Positions 11,125 through 26,381 of a stretch of DNA of 64,000 nucleotides are shown here, one piece after another; position 1 is the first letter of the stretch; each line of letters opens with the position of its first letter. Below the pieces are notes generated by a model that saw nothing but the letters and a program-made list of their open reading frames with translations, was not told where the DNA came from and did not search any database. The translations under genes and the position numbers were made by a program. The stretch is from Anastatus disparis (lineage: Eukaryota > Arthropoda > Insecta > Hymenoptera > Eupelmidae), in assembly GCA_017163975.1 (NCBI GenBank), contig JAFFSR010000004.1:806001-870000 (forward strand), given 5' to 3'.

Positions 11125-11420
11125 ATTTGAATTCAAATGGAAACTGTCTGATTAGATACAGAAATCATCTACTGATAAAAAGGTAAATTTTAAATATAAC
11201 GAATACAAAGGGTTATTTTACCTAAATTTTTTTACAAGAGTAAATTATTTTTTATTATTTTGTAAATACTCTTTCGTATATATTTTTATTAACTTTAGTC
11301 CATTAAATTAAATTTTAAATGTTTTTTTGTTTCATCAGAAAATTTTGTTATTTACCATTTTTCTTTTCAGTAGATAGAGAGAGGATCTAGTTAGACTATT
11401 TTACTTGAATTGTAACTTTT
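11125..11420. repeat. Decayed foldback or inverted-repeat element
   Basis: The segment at 11128-11190 (GAATTCAAATGG, CTGATTAGATAC, ATCTACTGAT, GGTAAATTTT in order) has an imperfect reverse-complement counterpart at about 11345-11412. The middle is A/T-rich and does not pair clearly. It is probably an old non-autonomous element. Confidence 0.45.
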
Positions 11421-12455
11421 AATTTCTTTATTTATTTGATTTTTTAAAAAGATTTTATACAAAAATATGTACCTATAACAAAACGTGTAAGAAATAAATA
11501 CAAATTCTATTTTGAATTTTCAATATCTTGATGGAAAAAATTTATACATTCTATTTTCTTTTGAAATTATATGAATACAATTGCAACAACTGTATGTTAA
11601 ATAAACAATCTATTTTATTTGCAGAATTCCGTTTTACGAATATACTGGAAAAAAGCTGTAATTGAAATAAGTAAAAAGAATTTATTTTTAAAATATTTTA
11701 AAAAATCACGGATGTCAAATATAACCAGAAGTACTTAATTAAAAACCATATCAATTTCATTAAAATAATAAGAAAATATAAAAAATAAAATCTATGTATT
11801 TACAACTCTAACTTTATGTTTCAGTAGCTTTAAAAAAACTTGAAATCACAATTAAACAAAGGAAAAGATTTGTTATGGTTAAAATGTAAAAGTTTTCAAT
11901 TTCGCATATGATGTAAGCGTCAAAAATTTTAGCCTTTATAAGCGTATGAATTACTTATACATTATTTCTTTCTCATATTTTGTGATCTGACGATATTAAG
12001 AGTTTATCCTTTGGGATAAATACCTAAAATAGAGAAAAAAAAACTAAACTACTTACTGATATAACTTTCACATCAGATTCAAAATTAAGAAGAAGTCAGA
12101 TTTCTCCTACGTTTTTGTTTTAAATTACTTTTTATTATTTTTATTATTATTTAATTTAATTTGAATTATTACTATTCTTTTGTTTAAATATGCTATCAAT
12201 CATTTATGTAATCTAGTTTTGTATATATTTTGAATATAAATACAAGAAAATCAATAATTTTATTAACAGATCTATTATTAGTTCAATAATATAATTGTTT
12301 CACATAAATAATATATTTCAAATTGAAAACAAACTTATCATTTTAAATTTATTTGCTTAGTTTTCCTCGTCATGCATATGAATTTCATAAAATAATGTAA
12401 TTAAAAACTTTTTCCCAAATTAATTCTTTCGGATGCAGTATGGTTTTATAATTGT

Positions 12456-12650
12456 CATACGATCATTGTTTTAGTAGAGTGATGAATTTATAAACTCAAG
12501 ATTCCGAGTTCAAATCCCACTCTCTATCGAATGATACAAGCATCACTATATCTTACATGTGCTTTGTTCACAAATATACTGATGACCTCCGTCGCTACTT
12601 AGTATTAAAATGATGGCATAAATATAGCGATGTTAAATAAAATAAAAAAA
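12456..12650 (+). mobile_element. tRNA-derived SINE, copy 3 (degenerate head)
   Basis: The head is strongly mutated and the A box is barely visible (TTTTAGTAGAGTGATG). The B box is GAGTTCAAATCCC. The body and end are typical: TACATGTGCTTTGTTCACAA, GACCTCCGTCGCT, and AGCGATGTTAAATAAAATA. It is an older copy than the others. Confidence 0.85.
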
Positions 12651-15600
12651 AGGAGATAAATATACTAATATACTAGATGTAAAATAATCTTTTTATTTAT
12701 AAAGACAAAAGCTATATTTAGTCGTTCGATATATTTAAAAAACGCGTGCGTTTGTACATTTGAATCGTTTATAATTATATGAGCTTTGTTGTATATATTT
12801 ACTTTGATACGTTTGATATATCCATTTCTTGTTTCACTTAACAAGATTAATAAATAAAATCTGAATATTTTGTTCGTGAAATATTTTTAAAAAAGTTTAA
12901 TTATTACAAAAGAAAGTTAAAGAAAAAAAAATGAATGATTGATGTCCTGTCCATTATTTAAAAAAAAAAAAGTTAAAAAAAAATCTTAAACGACATACCT
13001 AACAACTTGAACATTGTCGACTTATGCACAATTTGTCCGTAGTCATTCTGTCTTTTCGCTTTAACATTACACGCATATATTGTACTTACCGAGCGAGAAA
13101 ATGCAACGTGTGTCAAAGATAATTGTCACCTCTCGGACGCTTATATGCGATCCTTCGCAATACTTTAACACTCATATATACATACATAGACGCCGAGGCA
13201 GGAAACTCAGAAGGAAATAAACGCCAGGCGTGCGTCAACGTGACTGAAATGCAGAAAAGCAGTCTTTCTCTACTTCTTTTTTTTTATTTTTATTTTTATT
13301 TTTTTTATTTTCTTTTTTTTTTAACACTTTAGGAAGACTGAACGAAATCGGCTGTCTGTCGGCTTTATATATGCGTTGGATGTATGTATATATGTATACG
13401 TAAAGCCTGCTTTCTGCGTGAATTTGATTCGCTGAGAATTTACATCAGAACACGCGTATATGCTTGACAGTTTGTTCTGGCAAGTGAATGAAATGAGGAT
13501 GAGGAGACATTCTTTTGAATTTTATTTTATTTATCCTTTTTTTTGCCTTCTTTCTTTTCTCTTTTTTTTTAACAAAAATACGATGGAAAATATAAGGACT
13601 CGCGTGTTACTGACTGACATCCAATTGCTATTCTTGATTCGAAAGATGTCTTGTGGTAAATTTTTATTGTAAAAATTCTGCTTTATAAAGGGAAAGACAA
13701 ATTTTTATTCTCACAAGTGCTACATTGTGTTGTTTGATATATAAGGAGATAAATAAAAAAATAACTTTGAGCTAGAAGTTTATATATTTTAAATATTTCT
13801 GTTACGTTGAATCTTTGTGGAAATGACATATGTAATTTTAATATCGAATAAGGAAGACATTTACATGATAGGAAAATTTATATTTACATTACAAATTTCA
13901 TCATAACAATTGTAAGTTTATTTTTGCAATATAGATTAATTAAAATTTACAATTAAATTATAAGAAACTTGAGTTTATAGAAGCTATTAATAAATTCACT
14001 TAAAAAAATGTAGATATTGTTTTGACTTCATAAAATCGAATAAAAACAATAAAAAAAAGAACAATAAGATACATAAATACAAAGAAATCAAGTTAAGACG
14101 TTATGCGAGTAAAGAAGACGGCAAGGATAAGATTTAACTGGTTGGTTCATTTGTCATAAGATTATCCTTCAGGTACACATTGCATAAAGATGTTGCGCAC
14201 GGCAAAAGCAACCAAAGTAATACAAGGCTTCCAGTTATATCAGATGGCTGGCAAAACAAGGAATAAGGAATGAATATTAATTCCTTGAAAATCCGTCGAG
14301 TCAACATAACGTAGCGCCTTTATGCAAGCACTCTTCTTTTCTTTGCTATTTTTTTTTGTTTTTTCAAAGTTTTAAATTTTAATATGGAGAAGTTTTTAGC
14401 TTCATGCTCTCATGATTTTTATTTTCTTCGAATCAAACAATTTCGTTAAATAATTCATTGAAAAGAATGTCTTTTTATTTTCATTCATAACGTTTTCAAT
14501 TCATTTTCATTCAATATCGTACGCATAAATCTTTTTAAACGCTACCGTATTTTAGTATAATCAAAATTGATTTTCTAAAATAACCATCTGCCATTATTCA
14601 GAGTGTTGTACATATCATTAAAAATTTATAGGTTATCTCCTACACGTGTATATAGCATTGTAAATTTTTCAGTTTACTTTAACGGAGATGTAAATTTTTG
14701 TTTATTCGCTGTAAGATTCGAAATAGCATACATAAATAGCATCTATGTCTACAAATGTATATTTTGTTTGTGATACATTTTCCGTACTGTAAATGTAGTG
14801 ATTTAAATGAAAATTTAAAAAAAGATAATAAAATTTTCATACTATCAATTATATGATTATAGATGGTTGTAGGTTTGAAATTTATTCAATTTTGTTCTTT
14901 GATGGTTGATATTGCACGTGTTATATTATTTAAATAATTGTGCAAACCTGTATTTACTTTATTTAATGTAATTTTCACTAATTGCGGTCCTTTAACTTTC
15001 TATTTCAGTACAATGAGATAACTATCTCGAAAATGAAAAACATCATTCACTTAGGATGAAAAAAGCGTTAAAAAAATTTGAAAAGGTCTTTAACAAAAAA
15101 GATTAAAAAAGCATAACCGAAACGTAAGCTGGTACCAGGTACGATTACAAGAGAGCTAAACAAAAAAAAAGGATGTAGAATGAGAGAGAGAGAAAAGTGA
15201 CGGCTGTCGCCTTGAGTGTTTTACGAGCTTACTTTTGTATAAACTAACGTCCAAGAAAGACCAAACGCCCAGAGGGTGTAAAAGACAGAGGTGAATATGG
15301 AGAGGGAGAGAGAGAGAAATAGAAAGAGCTTTATGTTGATGTATATACCCAGGCAAAAGCTTGTTGTATACGCACTGCTCGTTCTCGTTGTTTGTATGTT
15401 CAAACCCTTCCTTCGTATAACTACTATCTCGAATTAAACCCTTACTGTGTAACATGATATACACATATACATATACATACATATGTATATACAAGGTAAA
15501 AGGCTATATATGCTTATAGAAATATGTATATATGTATAAGCGAATATTTTGGAATCATCGTTTTAAAGGATAAATATCCAACTACAGCCTTTACATCTTT

Positions 15601-18600
15601 CCCTCCCTCCCTTTGCTTTTGTTATTTAGTAATAAATTTAATAAGTTTTCGTACGGTTAACGCAAAGCTGGAATTTTCAATAATATTGGAACGAAGTATC
15701 GTTAAACTCCTGTATGTGTAATTATTAATAAAGCGCTTTGTTTTCAATGAATATCTACATGCATGTATATATTAATGGAATTTTGTTTTGTGTATGAGAA
15801 TATTTTGTTAGATTTTGTTGTATGCATTTTTGTAAATTTGATGATAATGAAGTTAAAGTTGGGAAAAAAAATTTTTTTTTATGCTAGGTATGCGAAATCA
15901 AAATTAATGCGGTGGTTTGCATTCTTCATAAATTTATGAAATATTTTAATTAAAATCTTTGTGACAAAAGCAGCATGCAAGTTTCAAATTAATGAAAATT
16001 GTAGTGACGGAAAATTTTAAGAAAATAAAGAAAATGAAGTTTTAATTTTTTTTTTTGAAGCAATGAACTTTTAGTGAACGGAGTAAACAATATTTTTATA
16101 AGTACCATTAGTTATACGATAATCTTTCTTTAGAACAAATGTTAAATACGAATTTTATTTGTTATTTTTTTCAAATTTTTCAGCAGACCTAAAATTTTAA
16201 TGAAATACTTAAAAAAAAGTATGTAGGTCAAAAAAAAAAAGAAAATTAAAATGCATGAAACCATTTTATTATAATTAAGAAGAATTACCTTCTTTGTGAA
16301 TCCCGAAAAATCAAGCACTTTATTAAAAATCCAGCTTTTCAAAATTTCACGTGAAAAAAAACAACAACCGATGCTTTGTCATTATTAATCCCATCTCATT
16401 AACAATATACACGTGGCCATGAATAATCATGTAGGGATATTTTGAAGGTATAAGAGAACAGTATAATAAAGAGGAAGATGAGTTTTATCAAATTTTCAAA
16501 ATAGCATATAATTTCAATGCTAGGCACGCAGCTGTTTGTTATTGGAGTTCAACTAATGCTGAAAATTTTGCAAATGAATTTGATGTAAAGTGCGTGTACA
16601 ATATAAGCCATAAAGTGCTCTTGATTGATGTTACAATTAGTTGGTGTATGTTTATTGGCTCATGTCATGAATATATCAACGAGTGAAAATTTTGATCCTC
16701 TCAATGATTTTGTAACGTTAATTTTCTGCTTTAAACTATGAAAATTTTTCATTAGACTAGTGTAATGTAAAATATTTCGTTTACGGAATTTCTATTTACG
16801 CGATAGTCGTGAACAGATTCAGATTTTTGTTTACGTTATTACAATTTTTTAGGATTTATAAATTTTTTTCCAGGAATTTAAAAAATTTGAACAATAAAAT
16901 ATTTTTGATAAAATTAAAAGTTTCAAATAAAAGATAAATATGTAAATCACATTTATCCTTTAATAAATTTTAATATTTAAATATTTTTTGTCTGAATTTT
17001 CAACATTTTTTTCCAATTATTTTGTTCATTTAATTATAAAATTTTTTACAATAGTATTTAATTTATTATATCAATTACTATGCACAAATAATTTTTAATG
17101 AAATATTTTCTTATCATTTTCATACTAATATCAAGAAATCAAGAACAACAACTGCATATTGATTTGTAATATTTTTCTATTCTCCAATGTCAAATGTTTA
17201 CTTTTTATCATTGCAATTTATAACATAATTTTTTTCTTGCATTTCTTATTTTCGTTCAATCAAGAACTAAATTGTTTTTGTCTTTTGTCAATAAATATAA
17301 ACGAAATAAGCACACAAATTATAAGAATACTGAATTCAATTTAACATAAAAAACAAGATATTAAATCTTCGAACAATATCTCGTTGAAATGTTAGCTTTT
17401 GCTTTTTAAAAAGAAAGTCAATGGGTTTTAATGTGCTTTCCAGTTTCGCGTAATAAACATACGCATAGCGAGAAAATGCACTTTACGTAGAAGACAAAAA
17501 TACCTTGTTAAAATCTAGATAATAAACGAAGGTGAGAAAGCAGGAAGAAGTTAGTAAAAAGAGGGTTACAGGAAAAGAGAAAAAAAAAGAAACAGAGAAA
17601 GCAAGTCTATTATAATAGAGGCAAGCGTAAAGTAAGTCTGGGGGTTATTTCATAATTACAGACTACGCTTTAGACGAGAAGTTGGTTAGCATTAGCGAGG
17701 TAAAAAGGAGATGGTCCTGACTCTCATATATTCGTATTACCGAAATGAGACCAAGTCATGAAAATCTGCGTACGAAAGTTAAAATAAGATGAAACAGTAA
17801 AAAAACAAAGAAATATCATTCTTATTTTATCTTTATTTAATCTATGTAAAATTATTTATTATTAGTACATAACAAAGTAACAAATTTTTGCAAATTTAAA
17901 TTAAAAGTTGTCAAAAATATAATAATTATAGTCTTTTTATATTAAAATTTATGAATTCAAAGCTTTTGGTTCATAAGCAAAAAAATAATGGATTTAAATC
18001 TGCATTGTTACAATTATTTTTTTATTTAAAGATCTACCTAGTCTGACACGAGGTTTTTTATATAGATACTTTGAATACTCATTTCAATCTTACTTTAAAC
18101 TAAACTTTTTAAAAACAATTAAAGATAATAATATTTACAGTTGATGTTTAATACTATTTTCAAAAATATAATTATTATAGTTTATTAATTTTTTAAATAA
18201 ATACAATTGTACTTCTAATAATAGGTGATTATGTATCTTTGCGTAGAGCTAAAGCCAAGACTAACTTTTTCCGTGCACCTTAAATACATCGAAAACAAGT
18301 TGATGAAGAAAACGGTACGGTTAAATCGTCTGATGGTCAGCATTGCTCATATCAATAACGGCGTCTATCTTATTATATGACTTTGAAATAAGGTCTGTGA
18401 AAATAAAGATAAATAATCTCCAAAAGACGTTACCTTTCTTCAAAAAAGCGGAGTTTTTGAAGTCGCCAGTGCCTATCGCACTGCGGTGTCCGTCATCGCT
18501 AGAATCATTTTAATCGAATTACAGGCGGTAAGATGCATGTAAATTTATGAATGGCAGAAGCTAGATGAGGATATATTATCTATGAGAATGACAATTCACT

Positions 18601-21600
18601 ATAAAAACTTGACAATAAACTTAAAACCATGAGTAAAGTTAAAAATTATCAAAACAAAAAAAAGGAAATTTACTCATATAGCTTCTCCTTAAAAAGATGG
18701 TCCGAAAACCGTAGATGTATTCAATCAAAAATGTATCGAGAAAGGTTTAAAAAAAAATATTAGGATTTGTATCCATTTGTATCAATGATCCCTTATAACC
18801 AAGAAACAGAGGTCATTTCTTAAAAAATGAACGATTTACGAGGAAAATGTTGAGACATTTTTCAATCATGAAAAAAATAATTATTCATTTATAAAAAAAA
18901 CTTTTGAAGAAATACACTGAAAAAACTATTTAAATGAGCCAATAAGCCAAACTTCTCAATACTCAGCAACTCAGCTCACGTGGTATAAGCAAGAAATGTT
19001 ATATCCAGACCTAGGTTAACATTTATATTTATGAAATTCCCTCTAGTGCTAAAACCGAAAAGTGGGCGTTGCGTAACATTTCCTTGTAAAATAAGTTTCG
19101 AATATATTCTTGATACACCGATACACACAAGAGACACCAAAAGACGATGACACTAGCAACTACTCCTCTCCCTCTCTCTCTTTTCCCTCCTCCTTTTCTG
19201 ATCGTATTAGGATATGACGCGATGGCCTGGTTTATACGTATATAAACGCAAGCGAGTAAGTAAGCGCGCCTACGTAGGCCAGTAGCGACGATGCTTGAAT
19301 AATTTATGGTATAGAGTTTCGTTGTGTGTCAGTATTTGTGAATTTGTGTGTATGTGTATGTGTGAGGTAGAGAGAGAGAATGAGAGGGAGAGAGAGAAAG
19401 GGTAAAGTGAGCTCAAGCTAACCGCGGTGAATACGAGATAAGACGCTAGCTCCCCAATGTATATTCCAAGTAGTGTACACCAAGCGCAACGTTACCCTCT
19501 AGCTTGTTGTGTGTATGCCAAACGCGCATTCGCGATCCCCTGCCTATATACATATATACCAACACCTGCGGAAACTTCTACCATTATACTATGTATACAT
19601 ATATATAAATGCTATGTATATATACGTAGTATGCTTAGCCAGGTGGCTACTGCACATGTTAAGATGATTATAGATCGCCAAAGTAAAGCGACTAAGTAGC
19701 CAGAATGGTTTTGGACCGTTTGCCTTAATGCGACAATACGTTGATCGTGTTATAATGTAATATTAGAAGTGAAAGAAAGGTATCGCCTCGACGTATTAGC
19801 ATAACGTTAATTTGTCCATTGATTTTATGAGAATTTAGAATATACGGAATAAATATGTATGCACACATTGATCTGTTCAATGTAATCAGAGTTTAAGTAT
19901 CTGGAAGGTGAAGAGACACATTGATGATAATGGTATTAATCAAATATCAAGTTAACAATTATTGCACAAATTTGGAATTAATCCTTGTAATGTGGAATAT
20001 TAGAGTCAGTTATATATTGTTTGACATTGTTATGTACCAAACACTGTATCACGACTATTATAATCATTTAATTGTTATAAACCATTGATTCGGTAGATTC
20101 TAAACGATAATCAATTAAAGTATTTGTTTCTTTTTTAATTTCTTCCTCTTAATATTTGATTAACAAAAAATGATACAATTGAAGATGAAAATTATATATA
20201 TATATATACAAATTAAATTTTACAGTCTTATATAATTTCTGTAAGTTTAGTTTAAAACCGCTGATTAATTACTTTGTTTTATTAATAGATGCGAATTCTA
20301 CTTGTGTACCAAAAACTTAATTTTCAATAAAATTTTCATAATCTTATAATTTAATACATTTACTTTGTAAACTTATACGCATATACCATTAAGATTCAAT
20401 GTGCTGACCCTCTAATATTGATTACTATCGCCCTTAAAGTTTCGGTGTTGACCTATGAATGTTGAAAGTTTGTATAACAATATCTGTATACAATCTTAGC
20501 ATTAATTTAATACATTTACTTGGTCTTATAATATCACAATTTTAATTAAATCAAAATTAATAAAAATTCAATATTTCAAGTTTTAAATTAAAATCTAAAA
20601 CTTATTATTGAAAGTTTATAAATCGAAAAAGATCTTAATGTAACAAATGTGATTATCAAATAATCGTTACTCGATCTTTTAACACTTGCTTATCCTGTTA
20701 ATCAAACAAATAAGCACTACTTAACTCCAACAAACAACGCTTACACCTAAAACGCATCATGTTCGAGTGCTTTATAAATGGATTGAATTCTGTCCTTGTG
20801 TGGTGGTATGCAGTTACATGTATGTGTGTATGTGCATAGAGGCAATTGTAGAGAGCGTAGGGTTTTCATGTGATATTTGTGTGTGAGTTGCAAATGTACT
20901 TGGTCCATGCAAGAGTTAGTATATATCCAAAGAGAGAGGCTAGCAGCTAGTATAGCCTCTATTGCTAGCGTTGCAACGTTAGCATTTACACTATGTTTCA
21001 CTAACACCCTATTCATTATCCTACGCGCTTGGTGCGATGTTCCAAGCAAGCTGTTTAGGTCGCGCCGTGAGAGCACACCCCAGCGTTGAAACCCTTTAAC
21101 TATGACTGCATTAACCCGTTAAGAAGATCGCGCACGAATTCACCACTACAGTACTCGCACTTTACATTTCCTATATGTTACTAAACTGTTTTCTCTAATA
21201 ACAATGTTGTGTTCTGCTTTGAGTAACATTCAGAATGATACTCTAATTACAATTACAATTGCAATTACATTTTGCAAATTACATGCCTAATTATTCATAT
21301 AATTAAGGATAAAAAGGGAATCAATTTTAATAAAATTTCGAATCTTACAATTCATTATTAATAATTTTTTTCTTTTTATGATTCAATTGTGTAATTATTA
21401 TTTTTTTTTATTTCTTCAACGATAACCACGTAATCTTTCGGGATAAACGTGTACTTGCTACAGCTTATTTAGACATTTTTTAATTCATAAAGACCGTCAC
21501 GTAATCTGCTATTGTAAAATGTTTAAATCACTTACGAAATATTACACACTCATTATTTTGATTAAAAACATTTTTTTATGAAATCGTTAGTACGGAAAAT

Positions 21601-22111
21601 TCAGATTTGAATAATTTCAATCGCCTAATCCTCTAAATATCAAAATAAAACATTTTCCATCCCTGCTGTTCAAATTAAGAAAAAAACCTAAATAATCTTT
21701 TAACAATACCAAAACTCTTGTTGAGAAATTGAGATTTCCAAGCAATTATTAATCCAAACATAAACTACTCTCAATGTGGCTTAACTTAGGAAAATCGCCT
21801 GAGGTCCGCTCGCGCTACTTAGCTGTAAGTCGGTAAGCTAATTCTCATTTTATTATGAATTTATACTTTCTGATTTGAAAATTTTTAAGCATCAATGTTT
21901 TTATTTTAGCTTTTTCATTTTTCAAAATTATATAACCATTTCAATAATGATATTAAGAATTATAGTTAAAGAAAGAGTCCCACGAATATGCATTGAAAAA
22001 AGTGAAGGCAGGGAAAGAGATAAAAGTGTTATTAATGCATACATTTAGTAGAAATATGAAAATTTAAAAAAATTAATGTGGGAAAATAAAGGGAAATGTG
22101 AGAAAATAAAC
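12651..22111. other. Non-coding DNA with alternating AT-rich and GC-richer islands
   Basis: No gene is recognised. Islands of a few hundred bases, less A/T-rich and often with GA/CT, TG or TATATA tracts, lie at about 13010-13480, 14090-14340, 15130-15500, 17440-17780, 18240-18560, 18960-19770 and 20740-21130. The open frames there (15156-15494 minus, 19457-19699, 20747-21076 minus) have no domain. The islands might be regulatory or untranslated exon sequence, but the sequence alone cannot show this. Confidence 0.5.
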
Positions 22112-22263
22112 GATGAAAATTGTAAAAATAAGTGAAAAGATCAAGATTTCGTCGGACAGTTGAAACTAATAATAGAATAATTTAATTTTATATTTCCAAT
22201 GTAAACTGAATTGATTTAGTTTTAATTTTTTATATCTTCATAAATTTCCTGATAGTAAATGTA
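22112..22263 (+). repeat. Dispersed repeat, copy 1
   Basis: This is alignable to 26382-26533 in the same orientation. Shared stretches include AAAAATAAGTGAAA, a CGTCGGACAGTT/TGTCAGGCTTTT region, TAATAGAATAATT, and the ATAAATTTC end. Copies have clearly diverged. The family is unknown, with no coding capacity and no clear terminal repeats. Confidence 0.6.
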
Positions 22264-25200
22264 TTATTTTAAAGGCGAGAATTCTGTATATTGATTAACC
22301 GATAGTGTTGAAATCATTTGTTACTCCTTGTGATCTCAACATTTGTTTAAATAAATACAAAATATCTTCCTTATTAAACAGATATCAACTAATTTTCTAA
22401 TAAGCCTTTATTACACAAGATTAATTGAAGAATTCATAGAACCTGAACTTAATTTGTATAGGCCAAATTTTCGCCTAATACTCTCTTCCCTAAAAAATTG
22501 TACTGCAAAATAATAGCAACCGAAACTTCTTAGTCTAGCCTGTACGTATGCGCAAATCGTAAAATTCATATGGGAAAGCAAGTAGCGCGTAGAGATTAGA
22601 CGCTACTAACATATACATATATAGAGTTAATGCATAGAAGGGAGGATTGTAAGCATTGTATAAAACGCATCTTGGTATAGGCTTCTCCCCTCCGTTAACG
22701 TCGTTGCGCCGCGCGTCGCACTATTTGCTTTGCAAATAATCTCTCTCTCGGCGTACTTATCGTACAACTGGTACCTTATATACCATCGCATGTATATATA
22801 TATACCTACTGTCGTCTTTCTTGGCTATAGCTTTCGTGTACGCGTCATAAATATGTATCATCCGGATGGTAGTACTTACCTTACCCAAACACAACATTCG
22901 ATGCTTTCGCTCTCTCACTTACATTCAAGTAAAATACATATACATGTATACTAAGTTAATGCTATATGCGTATTCTAACGTGGCTCTTTTAGCTTCTAAA
23001 GCGTCGATGTATTGAAGTGTTGCTACTGAATTTGAGCTGAATTTGAGGTAAACCTGTACCGGTGCTATGTTAGATTATAAGTATATTGAAAGTATGTCTT
23101 ATACTGGTTATGAATTCTAATCATTTTAGAAATATACTTTTCTTCCTATTTTTGTTTAAGGTCTAAGAAAATTATTATGATTTAAGTTTGATAAAATTAA
23201 TAGATTTGTATTTTTATTTGCAATATGATTTTATAATTATCTGAGGCTGGTTGGTTAAATTTCCTAGATTACTAATACATTGATTGCGACTGACGTAATA
23301 TTTTAATATATCAGCAAAAATTAATCACAATATTATTATGTATCATGTATATTGATGGGCCAATATTCAGTAGTGAAAGACATTTCACTTACATCGCATT
23401 CATGTTACCTCTGTTACCTTAAAATATTAATAATAATTATAATTTAATATATATAATTTAATTGCAGCATTTTTCCAAAAATGGAAAGATATTGTAATTT
23501 AAAAAATAGAATTATACGTATATTTAATATTTAAAACTTATTCACACTTATTTTTTGCTAACTAAAAGTGTTAATTTAAAAGAGCGAACATATTTGTCAA
23601 CTTATCCTTTGTCTGAGCTATTCATAAAAATGTAATTATTTATCGGGTGTATCACTTTGATTCTTTTTTTTTACTTTTTTTATGCTGCTACACTTTTCTC
23701 AAACTCTTTCACAAACTTTTAAATACAAATTTAACTCTTTATTTTTTAGACCATGCTATTATAAACTTCTTCATACTATTTATTATATGTAATCAGCTAA
23801 TCTTAATACAATTCAAATTGTGCTTATATTAATATCTGTTCGTGTACAATAAAAACTTTCTATCATTTTACGAGTTTATAATTCAATTTTTAATTTAAAA
23901 AATTGTTACGATTATAAAATAACTTATCTTACTTTCATAAACAATTTTCCAACTTCAACGGAAAATGTAATTTATTTGAAAATTTTTTTCGCAAAGTAAC
24001 TCGCTATTTTTAGCCATTTATAACTTTTTTAAAAGATTCATCATATTTCATCCATATACATACATTCATCTGCATAAAAAACATTTTGAAATAATAAAGA
24101 ACATACCTTTTATTTAGAGTACTCGTTATTTAAACTTAACAACAAAACTTTTCTGACCTACCAAAAAAAAAATTGTAGAATGGAGTTAACAAAAATAAAA
24201 AACAAAAAAAAAGATTAAATATATACATTGAAAGCAACAGGCCTAAAAAACAAAACAACATTGTATGTGTATGCCTTTCGATCAAATACTATGTATGGAT
24301 TCATATTGTACAGACAAAACTTGTCTCGAATTTGAAAGAGCCTCAGGCTTCGCAGGTGTTGAGTTCATACAAAAAAGTAAAAAAAAAAGCAAAAAAAAAA
24401 ATAAAGAAGAAATAAATAAATAAACAGAGAAAAAAAAAACTGAAATACGTATAAACGAAAAATTATTTTTAATGCATTTAATTAGAAGCGGGAACACGTT
24501 ACAAACATGATTTTCTCAGCGAAAGATAAATGAATTTAATAAACGCAGAGAGAGAGAGAAAGAGAAAACATGCTGGTTCGTTTTGCGCGCACGCGTAAGC
24601 CAAGCAAGCAAGCACCCCTGCAGCATATGGAACCGACGTGTGTCTGGGAATACGAGAGACGCGGCTCGCGTTCGAATCTCTTTCTCTCTCTCTCTCTCTC
24701 TTTGTCCCACGCAATACATTGCTACGTTATTACGCTTTTTTATTCTTCTTTTTTTTCAACTATTTGTAACAAAACGATAATTAATGAGAAAATGCACAAT
24801 TTTGGCAGTAAATGCAGCGCGTTTTGGAAATTCTTAAATAAAGTCATATATATTATAGTTTTAAAAGTTGGAGAACAATGTTTATTAAGATTTATGTACG
24901 TGTTACATTTTTATTCAAAAGTTTCTAGATATAATTGCTTAAAATATCTTTTTCAAAGTTTTTATGGCCCCAAGGTTTTATTTTGTGATAAAACTAAATA
25001 ATTTCGTTAAATAGTTTTGTAAATTTCTAAATTTAGAGACATTTATTTTGAAAAATAAGTAAGGCTTTGTTAAAAAACAATAATTTTGGTAAAAGGGTCA
25101 TTTAAAGTTGTTATAAAACAAATAGATAAAAACTTTATTTTTTACTATATTCAATAGAAATAAAACGTTCAAAAGTCGAAAGTAAATTTAATTTGAACAT

Positions 25201-26381
25201 AACCTCTAAGCCATAACCCGAACTTTGTTACCAATTAATTGCTTCGTTGTGGTATAAAAAAAACACGAATTGGATAAAGGTTTAAAGAAAATGACTATTT
25301 GTTGTTTTATTTTTATTTTCAATTAAATTTTTCTAATTTCTCTATCAATCATAAAAGTTTAATTAAAGACTTTTTATATATCCGTACAATTGAATTTTTC
25401 AATATTTATAACGACTTTTATGATACAATTTTATAAAACTCTCATAACTCTTTTAGCTATTGAAAAATTAAAGCTCGAAAAAAATATCTATATATCCATA
25501 ACCTTTATAAAAGAATCTTTGAAAACTACTTTTCAATTCTTCTTTCAATAAAGTACCTTGAAATATCTAAAAGCCTATTTTAACCTCTGAAAAAGGCATA
25601 CTCCTTTTTTTCCTTCTTTTTTTTCTCTCTCTCTCCTAAACCTGGAACTGACATGCAAACTTTGAACAAACCGCAAGCCATCAGTTAACCAATTTCTCTT
25701 TCTCTCCCTCTCTCTTTCTCTACAATAGTTTGAAATTGGGCACGTCATTGGCGGCACAGATATATATCTGTATATATAAATTTTTTTTTTATCTTTTTGC
25801 TTTTTTTTTTAACGTTTTAGGTAAATCGTATATACTATACGCAGAGGAGAGAATGAGAGAAAAGTCATTGTTCCAGTTGAACACGCTAGCGTCGAAGAGA
25901 GGCGGACAGTTCACGCTTATGCATTGATGCACAATGGAGCAAACGACAAGTCCATGAAACACGCCCCAATCAAATCCCGAGATCGGCGTATGTTAAGCCG
26001 TATGTCGAAATCGGATTACTAAATTTTGGCTTAGTCTCTATTGCGGAGCTTGTCGATGTTCGGAGGGAAGGCTGATGGAAAGTCGTCAATTAGACATTTT
26101 TTAAGTATTTGTTTGATATTGTTTTGACCTCGACAATATTATCTCGATTCTTGCAATTGTGAAAACATAATTACTAATTTCACGTATCTAAGTATTTTAT
26201 TATTTAAAAACATTTTTAAAAAAAGTGCATTTATAATCAAAATTAATAAACTTGAAAAATGTTTAATGCTTGCAACTAAAAATAAATTTTACCCTACAAA
26301 TTAAAAAATATCAAAAAATTTTTATTCCTCGCGTAACCATCATCAGATACTGTTTTGAGTACTGAGGAGGAGTCTTATACA
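22264..26381. other. Non-coding DNA with islands
   Basis: No gene is recognised. GC-richer islands lie at about 22520-23070, 24490-24720 (with a CT run near 24681-24702) and 25600-26090. The 143-codon frame at 24570-25001 runs across the CT tract into A/T DNA and has no domain signal. Confidence 0.5.

Larger units (their letters stand above)
9637..12455. other. AT-rich non-coding DNA
   Basis: Apart from the candidate open frame near 10.1 kb and the foldback at 11.1-11.4 kb listed separately, nothing is recognised here. Confidence 0.5.

Noticed and set aside
20747..21089. Overlapping frames on both strands in a GC-richer island
   Set aside because: Neither shows a domain, and frames on both strands are expected where stop codons are rarer.
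24570..25001. 143-codon open frame as a gene
   Set aside because: It runs through a CT microsatellite and then A/T-rich DNA. No domain, no start context and no splice partner.
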